Positions 33,348 through 44,682 of a stretch of 64,000 bases of DNA are shown here, piece after piece. Origin of the DNA: Otatea glauca. Its lineage: Eukaryota > Streptophyta > Magnoliopsida > Poales > Poaceae. Under the pieces are notes generated by a model, which searched no databases, was not told where the DNA came from, and worked only from the letters and a program-made list of their open reading frames with translations. The position numbers were made by a program, and so were the translations under genes. The DNA is taken from positions 41,214,918 through 41,278,917 of the forward strand of contig CM070730.1 of NCBI GenBank assembly GCA_036346275.1, given 5' to 3'. Numbering within the stretch: the stretch's first letter is position 1; every line of letters starts with the position of its first letter.

Positions 33348-34043
33348 GGGGTGGGGGGCAGCCTCCCCTGGTGTGAAGGTTTTGAGGTTTTTGATGCTCC
33401 TTTGAGCTTTGCCCACATGAATGTGAGGCTTTGTAACCTCTCCTTCCAGAAATAAAATGTTTTTCATTTATGTTCATGTTTCATTTCCGTTACGTATTTA
33501 CATTACGCATTTAAATTACGCAATCTAAATTCCGCATTTACTTTCTTGCAATTTACATTTACGCAATTTGTATTTGCCTCCCCTCCTTATAATTGCTTAC
33601 GAATCTTTTGCTGAGGTTTATGATTGATTTTTTCTTGAAATCCTATTTCAATCATCTAGGCTATCGATGCGTTCTTGTTGAAAGAAGTTGATCTTTTGCG
33701 TTCTTGAATGCTTGATCTTGTAGATTGTGTATCCTTGAGTTTCTTTATGTTCTCTTGCTTGCTGGGATGTGTGGGAAGTCATTCAAGATCACTTTGATCA
33801 TCAAAACCCCACGAGCAAGCCTTGATTGAAGTTCTTTCGATTTTTGCCGAAACTTGGTGCGTTCTTCCTTCCCGGGCAAAAAGATCAGAACTTTGACGTC
33901 AATCCCTTGGATTAAAGGTTGGAATAAGTTCCTGACATCCCGAGGACCTTATCTACCAAGTTTCATTGAGTTTGGATCAATGGATCAAAAGATTCATCAA
34001 GTTTCCTTTTGGACCTGTGCTGAAAACGTTGTTCATATGCCCT

Positions 34044-34339
34044 TAGACCGATCAGGACTCTGTAAGCCACGCCACCCCCATTATATAAGGGAGAGGGCGG
34101 GCAACACCAGAGGCATCGAGCAATCATCTCATCACAACACACATCGCATATCTCCCAGAGCACATTGCGTTTTGAGCAATCTTAGATCCAAGAGATCCAT
34201 ATAATCCCAGCACACAGGATTAGGGTATTACCTCCACCGTCGAGGGCCTGAACTTATCTAAACCCTTGTCTTGTGTGACCTTCGAGTTTGAGATCTAGCG
34301 CCTGCCCCATAAATTTATTGCCGACTACAAAAGTCGATA
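34044..34339 (+). repeat. 3' LTR of the second Tat element, second piece
   Basis: The segment from GATCAGGACTCTGTAAGCC to ACAAAAGTCGATA matches the complement of the 29067-29360 LTR. About 60 bases expected between the two pieces (present around 29350-29410) are missing, so the insertion was accompanied or followed by a deletion. The last bases are TA in place of CA. Confidence 0.85.
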
Positions 34340-34581
34340 GAGGCGTTGCTACGAAGCTTCAACGCTAGGACGATCCGCAACCTGCGACAGTCACAACGAG
34401 CTATTGGGGAGGCGCGAGGCTAGTACGACTACATCTACACCACAACGCTACACCGACTCTACTTTCGCTATGGGTCTGCATGTCTAGTGGTAATTATGTG
34501 ATCTATAACTTGCAATTGTTCCTTAGTTACGTGGAAGAAATTTTTGATTTTTCCCTAGAGTAGCCTACCCGTTCCCCAACA
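34340..34581 (+). repeat. 3' end of a copia-like LTR (TTCCCCAACA end)
   Basis: This 242-base remnant ends GTTCCCCAACA, the terminus common to Angela/Maximus-type copia LTRs of grasses. It abuts coding sequence of a CACTA transposase at 34582, marking an old insertion. The left side is cut by the end of the Tat LTR. Confidence 0.5.
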
Positions 34582-35295
34582 CTACCTTATTGGGAGAACC
34601 TAGAAGTTCGCCACAACACCGACGTCATGCACGTAGAGAAGAATGTTTGTGATAGCTTGATTGGTCTCTTACTGAACATTACGGGCAAAATAAAGGAAGG
34701 TATCAACACACAGCTTGACTTGGTCGATATGGGCATAAGACCTGAGTTAGCACCGAAAGAGACCGATAAACGTCGAACGTACTGCGAACCTGCTTGTTAA
34801 ACTCTCTCCAAGGCCAAGAGAACTAAACTATGCCAGTGCTTGCATGGTGTGAACGTTCCGTTCAATTACTCCTTCAACATGAAGAGACTTGTTTTGATGC
34901 AAGATTTGAAATTAACCGGCATGAAGAGACTTGGGAAACAAGGAACACCCTGGTTGCACACGAGGCAAAGGGGTTTTCTTTCCCTGGAAAATGGGATCTC
35001 AAACGACAAAGACAAATACCGGAGTAGGAAGAGAACCATAGCCGAGCACAAGGAATGTCTTGTACAAAAGATTGAGGAAATACTGAGAGAAGAATTCAAT
35101 AAAAAGATAAGAAGCCTCAAGCAAAGGCTTAAAAATCAGGACAGACAACCTGTGCAAGTCTCAGACGTATGTACGCAATTTAGCCCCACTACCTGTAAGA
35201 GCAGCTGTGCATCCACCGTTCACACAGATGAAGATGACGACAAATTTCTTGTCTATGACATCAAGGTACTAATATATCTCTTGAATGCTCTATAG
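34582..35295 (+). pseudogene. En/Spm-type CACTA transposase (TNP2-like) fragment
   Basis: The fragment starts inside the gene at LPYWENLEVRHNTDVMHVEK and runs through VEKNVCDSLIGLLLN, VDMGIRPEL, CQCLHGVNVPFNYSFNMKRL and LVLMQDLKLTGMK, all characteristic of the plant CACTA transposase family. One TAA (34798-34800) interrupts it. After LTGMK the sequence changes to a basic, helical segment (KQRLKNQDRQP) that normally belongs near the C-terminal end of a CACTA protein, so an internal deletion is likely. It encodes no complete catalytic domain. Confidence 0.82.
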
Positions 35296-35829
35296 ATATA
35301 GCTATTGGACGCATTAGCTAATTGTGTGCCGCTATGTAGGAGGCCATGAGGTGCAATCTCCAACTGAGACTTGCCCATGTATCCCTTCCTCTTCAGGCTG
35401 CCTGGGGGTTCGTGTATCCATCCACTGAAGGGGCACTGGTGCACGGTACCCTGATAGCGCCGGGTTTCACTGTGGGCACCTGAAAATATGAATCGAACCT
35501 CACTCATGTGTTGGACTTATAGGTGACACCCACACTCCACTTAAGTGTATGCTCACTAGCACCAATAGTCCTATGCATAGAGTATTAACCAAATGTCTGT
35601 CACTCAAACAAATATGAGCCACCTAATAGCACCGTACACACTTACGCAACCAAGAGAGTTCTGATTTTTTCCAAATAACCATATTGGGATTGAAAAACAA
35701 CCCTTCCGGGAGTAAAACACGTCGGTCGTCTCAGAAACTTGTTATCGCCCACACCCAACGAGGGTTGTGCGTCGCAATAGGCAAGGCACGACGGTCGCAC
35801 AAGTCCACGCGTCAGATGGTTGAGAGCAA
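35296..35829. other. Unassigned sequence, possibly CACTA flank
   Basis: No coding frame, terminal repeat or known motif seen. It follows the transposase fragment and may be its noncoding end. Confidence 0.3.
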
Positions 35830-36876
35830 TTCTGGGTACCCGGATATGTGACCGGCACTAGTTCCCAAGATCAACGCCTAGCACCCACATATGCCGCATT
35901 CGAGATGTACCATTACACAAACATACATGACTAAGCATTTGAAATAGCATAAACTTAAACAAAAAGCTATTACAACTACTTGATATTACAAGTATATGGC
36001 CGACCGGCCAAATATTACACACAGAAGTAGAACGCAGTGGAAATTAAACATATAGGAAAAGGAGGACAGCGGTATGCCCATCCATAAACCAAAGATAACC
36101 GACTAGGAAGAGCCCTAGTTCATCCATCCAAGTAGTCGTCAGAGCCCAGTGCAAAGTATGAATCGTCGGGGATTTCTTTCGTACCTTCATCTATATATTA
36201 TAGATTAAGCAACGATGTGTACACGGTTGTACTCGCAAGACTTTAGTGTATGGAAAAACAATACATGCAGGGTTAGATCAAGGATAACAAGCCACTACAC
36301 TAAGGTTCATTTTCAGCATAAAGCAGATTTTGTTTTCTAGAGAATAGTTCATCAAATGGTAACAGAATTGAAATGAGCATTTGTTATGAAACTAATAACA
36401 GTAAGTAAAATTCAATATCATCATTTCACAGCCATCCTTGCCTGTGAACAGCGAGGAGAACGCAGCCAACCTTGGCACAAAAATTTACCAACCCATCACA
36501 AGACCATTTTGAATTTTTTTGCAAAAACAAAGCTACACTTGACATTACTTCCCTGAGTTTCTCATGACCACGAGCATGACTGATTAATTAGATTTAAATC
36601 TCTGCAGAGAGTGTACACTTTACCCACATGACACATTCTAGCAATCATGTCTACCATGCCTTGTGATACTTACAGTACCCGATTTCCTAGATTGTGACGA
36701 AACTGTTCAACTAGCTAAAGCCTAGCCTTGAACCAGCCCCGGTGATGACACACCCTTGCAATGGTCTGGAGATCCAGACCCACACACATAGTACTAACGA
36801 TGGTTTATGAACCATCGCGTTCTCTCCCCATGGCAAGGCATACACCGTTGTATTTGAATGCTTTAACTCCAACACC
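35830..36876 (-). repeat. Old gypsy LTR, left piece
   Basis: Blocks such as GGCACTAGTTCCCAAGATCAACGC and TCTGCAGAGAGTGTACACTTTACCCACA are diverged matches to the beginning of the Tekay-like LTR at 4880-5530, in the same order. The exact left edge is uncertain. The piece is continuous with 41837 onward once the CACTA element is removed. Confidence 0.6.
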
Positions 36877-36879
36877 TTG
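36877..36879. repeat. Target site duplication TTG (left)
   Basis: TTG directly before CACTACAAGAA; the same TTG follows the other end at 41834. Three-base duplications are the rule for CACTA transposons. Confidence 0.85.
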
Positions 36880-36899
36880 CACTACAAGAATCAGGGAAA

Positions 36900-37210
36900 A
36901 ATTCGTGGGCCAAAAACCCACGAATTTAAGCTAAAACCCACGAATTTAACTTAAATTCGGGAGCAAACCGTCGAATTTAGTTTACGAATTTAACTCGACG
37001 AAATTAATTAATTAAATTCGTGGGTACCCACGAATTTAAGTTAAATTCGTGGGTTTCTACTAAGCCCACAAATTTAATTGGGTTTCTGAGTTAAATTCGT
37101 GAGTTTAATAAACCCACGAATTTAAACAGATTAAATTCGTGGGTTTAATAAACCCACGAATTTATCAGATTAAATTCATGGGTTTATTAAACCCACGAAT
37201 TTAATCATCA
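36900..37210. repeat. Left subterminal repeats of the CACTA element
   Basis: More than a dozen direct and inverted copies of CCCACGAATTTAA, often as head-to-head pairs. In CACTA elements such motifs are binding sites for the accessory transposon protein. Confidence 0.85.
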
Positions 37211-37345
37211 TTTTACAAAAAAATGTATATTATCCAAATGTATGTATTTATATATATATATATATGTATCGACTCAATACATATATGTATATATATCCAA
37301 ATGTATGTATTTATATATATATATGTATCGCACTCAATACATATA
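37206..37345. repeat. Duplicated ~70-bp AT unit with (TA)n
   Basis: TATCCAAATGTATGTATTTA followed by a TA run, GTATCG and CACTCAATACATAT-like text occurs twice in tandem. It is low-complexity sequence. Confidence 0.75.
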
Positions 37346-37462
37346 ACAACTAAAGAAGAAAAGAAAAGGCAAAAAGAGAAATGAAACTAAAAATTGCTAA
37401 GCGAAGAATAAATAAGATCATCTATTTTGTTCAAATCGATCGAAACTCAGTAACAAAAGACA

Positions 37463-37742
37463 AACTCCACAATGAAGTTGAAGCGAGCGAATAATTAACA
37501 AAGCGAGACACCAAACCTATTACGAGTACTAAAATACTGAAACCAACCTTTTAACTCTTCAAACCGCTTAAAACTAAGTCTCCAAAATGTGCAAAATTTG
37601 GCATGACCTCTCTTGTAAATAGGACATCCACTCGTGGACAAAAAATATTGCGCTTATAATATATATCAATCTCTCAAACCGAAGGAGACATTCTAGCAGA
37701 TCCTTAGATAATCCAATCACACATCCAACAAACAATTTGTAA
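37463..37742. repeat. Internal direct repeat of the CACTA element, copy 1
   Basis: It contains GCATGACCTCTCTTGTAAAT and GGAGACATTCTAGCAGATCC; a diverged copy lies at 39008-39296 in the same orientation. Confidence 0.85.
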
Positions 37743-39007
37743 ACTACGCAATGACGTACAACACATTACAACCACAATAGATACAATCCACGATCCATTA
37801 AAATAAGTCCATCACAATAAGTCGATCACAACGTATCCATCACAACAAGTTATAAAGTACAATGATTATACACCAATCGAGCTCACAATGGAATTCATGC
37901 CTCGGGGTTGTTGGAGTTGTGGGCGCTACCACCACCGTCGTATTTGTTGAAGATGTCTTCTATTATGTAAATCGTTAGAACGTCTTTGGGGCGTGACCTA
38001 GAAACACGCAAGTTCAAGATTAACTTAGGTTGTGCTACAAGTAACATTATCTTTGATTCACATGAATGTCAATATGAGAATATCAATAGTACTATTCAAC
38101 CAAGACACAATATGAGAATATCAATATGACAGTCAAGCTAAACAAGAATAAATACTATATATAAGAACTACACGCACGAGCTAGTCAAGATATCTTGCAA
38201 TAATCATATGAACATCAATCTCATATTCAATGAAGTATCAAAGTAATACTCTCTAGTATTAACATAAGGCTAAGATTACAACTAAAATTATTTAATTCAA
38301 CTTCCAAAGACCCCAATTGCATCACTTGAGTATTCAAAAGATAACAAGCAGTGAAAATAGTTCAAAGAAGCAATAAGAGTTTTGGTAGTCATTTTAAGAG
38401 TTCAATATACAAAGTACAAATATAAAGCATTCTACAAGGATAAACAATCGATTGTACATGGGCAAACAACATTCTACAAGGATGCCATATAAAGCATTTA
38501 AAACATAAGTTCACAATTGAACAAGTTGTCTTAAGATAACTTTTCAATTCAAGAAATCGACACAATATAAGGTTCAAATCAAAAGTTATTGTGAGAAAGA
38601 AAAAATCAAATAGCACGTAATGGGTTCATAATTTGGTAAACCATCACTTATCTCAGAGAACACAGACAATGAACTTTCATAAGCACACAAGTTAACCTTT
38701 CCAAGTATGAACATTGAGATGATTTGTGCAAGGTTTAAGAAAGAGTTGCCTAAATATCCTAAAATCGACTCGGTTGTGCATTTCAACAAAAATTATCACT
38801 TTTGCAACAGATTACTAAGATTGATATATACTAAAAGAATGAACTAGATTTCCTACGGAGTATATGTCCATCCGCGCACGTAATCTCATATTCAATGAAG
38901 CATATGTAATCTCATATTCAAAGAATGAACTAAAGTTCCTACTGAAGCATATGTTCCTAAATTTGAGCAAGAGAAAGGAAGGGATGGGGCGGTAGCTCAC
39001 CAAGTCA

Positions 39008-39296
39008 TCAAACTCCACAACAAAGTTCAAGCTAACGAAAAATTAACAAACGAGACACCAAACCTACTACCTCTACTAAAAGACCGAAACCAACCTTTCA
39101 ACTCTTTCAAACCGGCTTAAAACTAAGTCATTGAAATGTACAAAATTTCGGCATGACCTCTCTAGTAAATAGGACATCCACTCAGCAGACAAAGAAACAT
39201 TTGCAGTTATAATATATATACCAATCTCTCAAACCAGAAGGAGACATTCTAGCAGATCCTTAGATAATCAATCACACATCCAAAACGGCAATTTGT
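39008..39296. repeat. Internal direct repeat of the CACTA element, copy 2
   Basis: Diverged copy of 37463-37742, with GCATGACCTCTCTAGTAAAT and GGAGACATTCTAGCAGATCC in the same order. The 1.27 kb between the two copies has no supported gene. Confidence 0.85.
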
Positions 39297-39329
39297 ACAA
39301 GAATTGACAAACTTAGCTCGTGTCGCAAA

Positions 39330-40200
39330 CTTATAATATTTTCGACATCCATACATGTGGTGTAAATGCGAGGTGGTTGCAGGGCCCACGGGTTGAAGTA
39401 CATAGGCATTCCTTGGCTTGGCATAGGTGGTGGGTACATGTAGAACGGGTTTGGAGGTGAGGAGCCACTAAGGCATAGACAGGTACATCATGCCACATAT
39501 AAATCATTCATTCAAATTTTAAATAACGAATTGAACCGATCCGTCTTTACCGTGGTGCCTCTCACATGAAAGTGGTCAGCATCTGTGGATTGAACATGTA
39601 GAAAGGAGGAGGAGGCTGGGAGCTCTGTGGATCATAGTTTGTGATATGAAGTACACATAATAGAGTTTTTTGAAAATAAAGAATGCATGAGAATATCATA
39701 TAACCTGAGGTGCATCTCCTAGGGGTGGTGCCTGCATCCGATGAGGGTTTATGAAGGGCCAGGGAGGAGAGCACCACCGTGATGCTTCTCCTTGTGGTGG
39801 TGGCTGCATGTGCGGAGAAAACATGTAGAAGGGAGGTGGTGGGAGCCCTATGACATAATAGTCCGACTTGTGAATTCGTGATTTTCTGAGCTAAGTGAAT
39901 TAAAGCGTAATGAACTCAAGTATCTTTACTGCGGGAGGAGGGCGAAACACTGGCACGTTAGGTCCAAGAGATTGTGACAGTTGCTGCATATAGATTGTTT
40001 GTTAGATTTTAATCACAATTGTAAACTTGAGCGTTTTGTTCAAAGTTGAGATTGTACCTGCAGATACATTTTCATGTATTCTGAGTCTTCTCGGCTTCTG
40101 CGAGCTTCCTCTCATGCTTGACGAAACTCTTCTCGCGCTTGACGAGCCTCCTCTCGCGCTTCATGAGTCTCCTCGTGCGCTTGTGCTTCCCGTGCGGACC
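39330..40200 (-). pseudogene. C-terminal exons of a CACTA accessory protein (Pro-rich, coiled coil)
   Basis: Minus-strand exons with usable splice ends: about 40200-40058 (a charged helix HEAREEARQAREEF, one stop, EYMKMYLQ), 39983-39930 (QLSQSLGPNVPVFRPPPA), 39847-39705, 39624-39551 and about 39467-39330. The last three each contain a variant of PPPFYM(F/Y)xPxM, so one exon seems to have been triplicated. The overall look, a Glu/Arg coiled coil followed by a Pro/Met-rich tail, fits the C-terminus of plant CACTA gene products. Confidence is limited because no catalytic domain is visible upstream. Confidence 0.5.
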
Positions 40201-40439
40201 TCGACGATCGCTCGCACGTCACAGGTCCTATGCAACAACCAACATTCTCGGGCTGTCCAAAATACGCTGAACAATTCCGGAACCGCGCACCTCACAAGCA
40301 AATGTGGGATGCGCTGATTTCCCAACGGTGACGCCTATGCTCTCTCTTGTTCGACACAAACCCTAAACTCTAACGTTATATACAACAGCGAGAAAATAAA
40401 AATATATATATCATATGCAGCGAATATAAAATGAGATTA

Positions 40440-41535
40440 AATAACTTTAAGCGAATATAAAAGAGATGAAATATACCTTCTCCAACGCAGGTGGGGCGCG
40501 AGGGTCCGGGAGGCGGGTGGCCCAGACGGCAGCGTCACCGCCGTGGCGCCAGGCGATGGCGATAGCGCGCGCGGCGGCGCGGAGGGAAGCGAAGGCGGGA
40601 TGGGCGCCGAGGCGAGCGTGGCGGCGTCTCGAACAACCGGCGGGCGGTGGCATGGGCGAGGGGCGGCGTGGTGGGCGCTTGCCGCCGCGGCTCTCGGCCT
40701 CAAGGCGGCGTCGCTGGCGAAGCGATGTGGCCGGCGGCCGGCGAAGCGGCGTCCGCGGGTAAGGCAGCAGCCAGCGGCGGCCGGCGAAGCGGCTGGTCAG
40801 GAGGGCGGCCGGCCACGGCGAAACTCGCAGCAGCGGCGAGTGGCGGGCAGCCGGCGGCGGATCATCGGCGGGCGCGGCGGCCGGGCGAGGCATGGCCAGC
40901 GCAAGCGGCCGCAACCAGCCGGCCGGCGCGGCGTCGCGAAAGGCGGGCGGCAAATGGCCGGGCGCGTCATTGCGAAGCGGCATGGCCGAGGCCTGTGCAT
41001 GGCGAGTCCTTGGCCGGCCGGCGACGGAGGGCGGCGAGCTGCCGGTGTGCCGCGGCCGAAGGTCGTGGCCAGCCGGGCGACAGGCGGCGCGGCGGCGGGC
41101 GGTTGCCGCTTGGCGGGCGCGCATGGTGGGGCGGTGGCAGGCGATCGGTCGGGGCTGGGCGCTTGGCGGAGGGCGGGCGGCGGGCGGGGCGTGGTGTGGA
41201 GTGGCGGCGTGGGCGAAGGTCAGTGGCCGACCGCGGGCGAAGCGGCTGGCGGGAGGATGGCCGGGCGGCGGCGTCGCGCGGGCCGCCGGAGAGGAGGTCT
41301 CGGAGCTGGCAGCCAGCACGGCGGAGGCGGGCCGGGTGGGGTGGCTCCGCGGCCGAGTGGAGCAGCAGGTAGGCGGCAGGCGCGGGCGGGCGGCGGGCAG
41401 GGGTCGGCGCTGTGGGGACGGCGAGGGGACGGCGAGCCCAGCCAGCGCGTGGGCGCGGGGCGGCGCAAGGCGGGGAGGAGGCGGGCGTGGGGAGGCGGGT
41501 GGGCGTGGGAGGAGGTGGGCCGTAGGGTTTTTCTG
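40440..41535. other. GC-rich block inside the CACTA element
   Basis: About 1.1 kb of very GC- and CpG-rich sequence made of GGCGG/GGCCGG-type runs, unlike the AT-rich remainder of the element. Long frames are open on both strands but are of low complexity (Gly, Arg, Ala, Pro) and show no domain. It could be a captured host fragment, a promoter island or 5' exons of the transposon gene. I cannot tell which. Confidence 0.6.
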
Positions 41536-41815
41536 CTTTAAATTCGTGGGTAAGGTGGGCCCACAATTTAAAACTTAAATTGTGGGTAATTGGTGGCCAC
41601 AATTTAAATTTTAAATCGTGGGTAGTTTTTTGGCACAATTTAAATATTTAAATTGTGTGTTACTTACGCCGACAATTTAAATGATTAAATTGTGGGTTTC
41701 ATTTTGGCCACAATTTAATTAAAAATGTGGGTTTTATACAAACCGACGAATTTAAATAAATAAATTTGTGGGGGTTTTTTTTTGGGCCCACGAATTTAAA
41801 AAACCCACGAATTTT
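41536..41815. repeat. Right subterminal repeats of the CACTA element
   Basis: Direct and inverted copies of CCCACAATTTAA, one base shorter than the CCCACGAATTTAA form that fills the left end. The last copies next to the terminus revert to the CCCACGAATTT form. Confidence 0.85.
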
Positions 41816-41833
41816 TCTCTGTTTCTTGTAGTG

Positions 41834-41836
41834 TTG
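41834..41836. repeat. Target site duplication TTG (right)
   Basis: Matches the TTG at 36877-36879. Confidence 0.85.
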
Positions 41837-44682
41837 GTGAAGGGAGCACCTACGAGCGACACCGTACCCTGGAGTGCCCTTACTACTTTAGCCTACCAAA
41901 ATGCAAGGTTAAACTTTAGCTAATCTACTAAGACAAGGCTATCTATAATAGCACATGTGGTTGCACCAATTAACTTAGGTGATAGCGTTAAGTTCGGTCC
42001 TTAACCGACCCAGGCGAGGATCTGCCCCTAACTATGCGCGAGGTCCCTCCTCACACCTCAAGTTAAAAGAGTAACTCACCTGCATCTAAACTATATGTTT
42101 TGAGTTGGATTTTTACCAAAATATACAAAGACCATAACTCGGTTCCGTACCTTTACAAACTGCTCGAGTCTGGTTAGAAATGTGTCTCAACATTTAAAAG
42201 ACATCCTAAGTAAGCATGTCTAAGCTTGTACATGGGATATTTCGCAATTATTACCCATGATGACACTAGGTAATGTCTATACCATAAGCTAAGGTTTGAA
42301 TAACAGGTAATCAAGTATCAAGGTAAGGGCAATGCATACAACAGGAAGTAACTACCTGTACCCGCAACATAGCAAGTTGAATACAAACATACACGCATGC
42401 ATATATAGTTTGATAAAACAACATAACCATCATAAAATAATGGGATCAACATGATCAAAGCAGGGTGCTTTCCTTGTTGTTCATCGTCCGGTATGTAGTC
42501 CGGATCGTAGGTGTTGTCCTCGTCAACGAATATTGAACCGTCGGTATCTATTCGATATTCAACAAGAAGCATGGCAAATAGCAAACAAAATATTGTCATT
42601 AAGGGCAAAAAGAAATCAGATGTAAAAACCAAATGAGACTTACCAAAGGAGAATAGTGTGGTTTAGGTTTTCAGAGTAATCAGTTTGTGCATGATGGTTT
42701 CGTTAGTTCTTTGTTTGTGATTTGGCTCTCCCCATGTATATGCTACTTTTATTTCTCGAATTTTAGAGGCTAAAATTATAATCATGTATATGAATATTTA
42801 CAAATCCAAGAGGCTAAAATCATGTATCCTTATATTTATAATTTCGAATTCAAGAGGCTAAAATTTTTTGGATTCATTAAAATGTAAGACCTCATTATCA
42901 TGAAGTGGTGTGTGTGTGTAATGTCTAACTTATGGGTTTAGCATAGAGTACCTTCCAAGACAGTTTAAACAGAGATTAATCTACTGGTACAGAGGTTTAT
43001 TTTCATGGTCTTTCAATAAATTGGGCTCTAATTCAAAAGTTATTAGAGACTATTTGTAAACTACATTACAACTTTACAATTTAGTACCATTTGATCCTTC
43101 CTAATCATGAATATTAGCAAACTGAGCTCAACACTTAAATTTTTTTACATAAACAGAGAGAGAATCATTTTACAAGGTCATAGGATTTGATTTCATCAAA
43201 TTTGAAGTTTATTTGTACAAGTTATGACTATTTGAATCTTTGCATGAACTCATATTGGCCTATTTAACCATTTGATACAAACTATGTCAAAATTTAAATA
43301 TTTTTATATATTTGGAAATTTTGTAATCTCAGGATCTTGGTAAAATTGGTTTCATCATTTTTATCATTAATTTGTGAAAAAATTATATTAAGCACATCTT
43401 AGGCCTAAAGCATATAGTTAAGCTCATTTATTGCACCGTTACCAAAACTATTTTTTTTGCATACTCAAATTCTACATAATTTTACACAAATTAAGAAATT
43501 TGTTTCACTAGATTTGGAGCTATATTTCAAAATGATATGGCCAAATGAATTTGGACGGTTTTGGAAAATTGGTTGAAAAAGCAAAATACGCTTTCGTTTT
43601 ATTGAAAGCGTATTTTGCTTTTGCGCGTGGTCGCATCTGAATCTCGCCATGGTCTCGATAGCGCGGACTGTGACTCACATCTCCACAGTCTCTCCACGAG
43701 GCCAACGCCGGCCATTACTAACATCACGGCCTGCGCATGTCGACTCATGCGAACATGCGCGTGTGCAACATGTCTATGCAGCTGACCGGCTAGGCCCGTG
43801 TTGCAGCGAGTGCACGTGCATGTGAGTGGATGATAGTCATGGCTTGCAGCTCAGAGACAGAAAATAGAGGAGGAGAAGGAGGGCTCCTCGGCAGCAAAAG
43901 GGAGGCCAGAGATGGCGAATGGGTAGCACCATAAGCATCATCATGTCCACGCACACCGAGAGGTGTGCTTTTTGATTGCCAGTGGTGACCGGAGAAGGAT
44001 CGCCACCGTGAGGGTGCGGAGCACGGCGGAGGGGTTCACCGGCTGTGACGAAGAAGACAGCTCGGGCTCAGGAAGGTGTGAGGGTGCATGAGGGGGCTAG
44101 GGGAGTCGAAAACACTACGTCAGAGCAGTGGTGGAGTTGTGGTTTTGGGCTAGTGGCGTGCAGCTGGAGGCGGGGAAGAAGACGTTCGTGGTAGTGATGC
44201 TATGGTTGATTCCAGCTGAAATTTAGTAAGAGAGATGGTTAGTGAGAGTTTATGGTGCCGCGGCTCAACTCATTAGAAGGTCTACTCCACCAATTCCCGA
44301 AATGGGTTTTGCCACTTTTCAGAGCTCGCTGGGGAAAATGGGGAAAAGGCAGCACTGCGGGATTCATCCTATGGTAGAAGGGAGCTAGGGCACGAAGTGA
44401 TCCTGTGGCAATACTAAAAACTGGGTGCGGGCGGAGCTGGCAAAGTGAGGCAGGGTTGGCGAGGCGAAGAAGTACTCGGCCACGTGGCGCACGAGCTCTA
44501 TGTGCGGCGCTCGTGCGGCATGGTCAGTGGGAGTAGGTGGAGAGGGAGGCGACGTGATGGTAGCGGTTGCAGGCAATGGGCAGCTACTTGGGCTCGACCG
44601 GTGAGTAGCACGGCCGTGTGGCGCGCGTGTTCTACCATGCCGTGCGTGTGCCCAGTCGTGCCTGGTCGCGGCTCAGGATGGG
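41837..44682 (-). repeat. Old gypsy LTR, right piece
   Basis: It continues the LTR of 35830-36876. GGGATCAACATGATCAAAGC and the following CCTTG-TTG text match the same part of the Tekay-like LTRs (6256, 45560). From 43640 it turns GC-rich like the other LTRs. It is cut at 44683 by the start of a younger LTR. No gene is supported here. Confidence 0.6.
43577..43622. repeat. Perfect 19-bp inverted repeat (hairpin)
   Basis: AAAAGCAAAATACGCTTTC (43577-43595) and its exact complement at 43604-43622 are separated by 8 bases. It lies at the border between AT-rich and GC-rich parts of the old LTR. Confidence 0.85.

Larger units (their letters stand above)
32138..34043 (+). repeat. Copia-type LTR fragment inserted in the Tat LTR
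   Basis: It starts TGAAGGACCATGTGGAGGTC, the exact reverse of the end of the copia LTRs at 47442-61225, and shares a TATA region and other blocks with them. The second half (from about 33590) no longer matches, and the expected terminal GGTCCTTCA is absent. There is no internal coding region, so this is a solo or truncated LTR of a related subfamily. The open frames in it are not convincing genes. Confidence 0.75.
29597..34339 (+). mobile_element. 3' part of a second Tat element of the same family, plus strand
   Basis: It holds the N-terminal part of the antisense gene, the tandem repeats, a small second antisense gene, a purine-rich ACTCGGGGGCTAC tract at 31926-31938 and a 3' LTR split by a copia-type LTR. 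The left edge is the insertion point of the minus-strand Tat element. Orientation is opposite to that element, so the two form inverted repeats. Confidence 0.87.
36880..41833. mobile_element. Complete CACTA (En/Spm) transposon, probably non-autonomous
   Basis: The ends are CACTACAAGAATCAGGG and CTCTGTTTCTTGTAGTG (complement CACTACAAGAAACAGAG), so they form a terminal inverted repeat. A TTG duplication flanks both. Both ends carry dense subterminal repeats. The 4954-base element holds no transposase-like catalytic segment, only decayed exons of an accessory protein on the minus strand and a GC-rich block. Deleting it rejoins the host LTR text (AACACCTTG to GTGAAGGG), which shows that insertion was clean. 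Confidence 0.92.

Noticed and set aside
10759..34339. Idea that 10759-14653 and 29597-34339 are two halves of one Tat element
   Set aside because: Integrase ends and the two antisense proteins differ clearly between the 10759 fragment and the 19597-29596 family, to which 29597-34339 belongs.
40543..41541. A 332-residue Gly/Arg/Ala-rich open frame and overlapping frames of similar size
   Set aside because: Low complexity, equally long frames on the opposite strand and no recognisable motif. Annotated only as a GC-rich block of the CACTA element.
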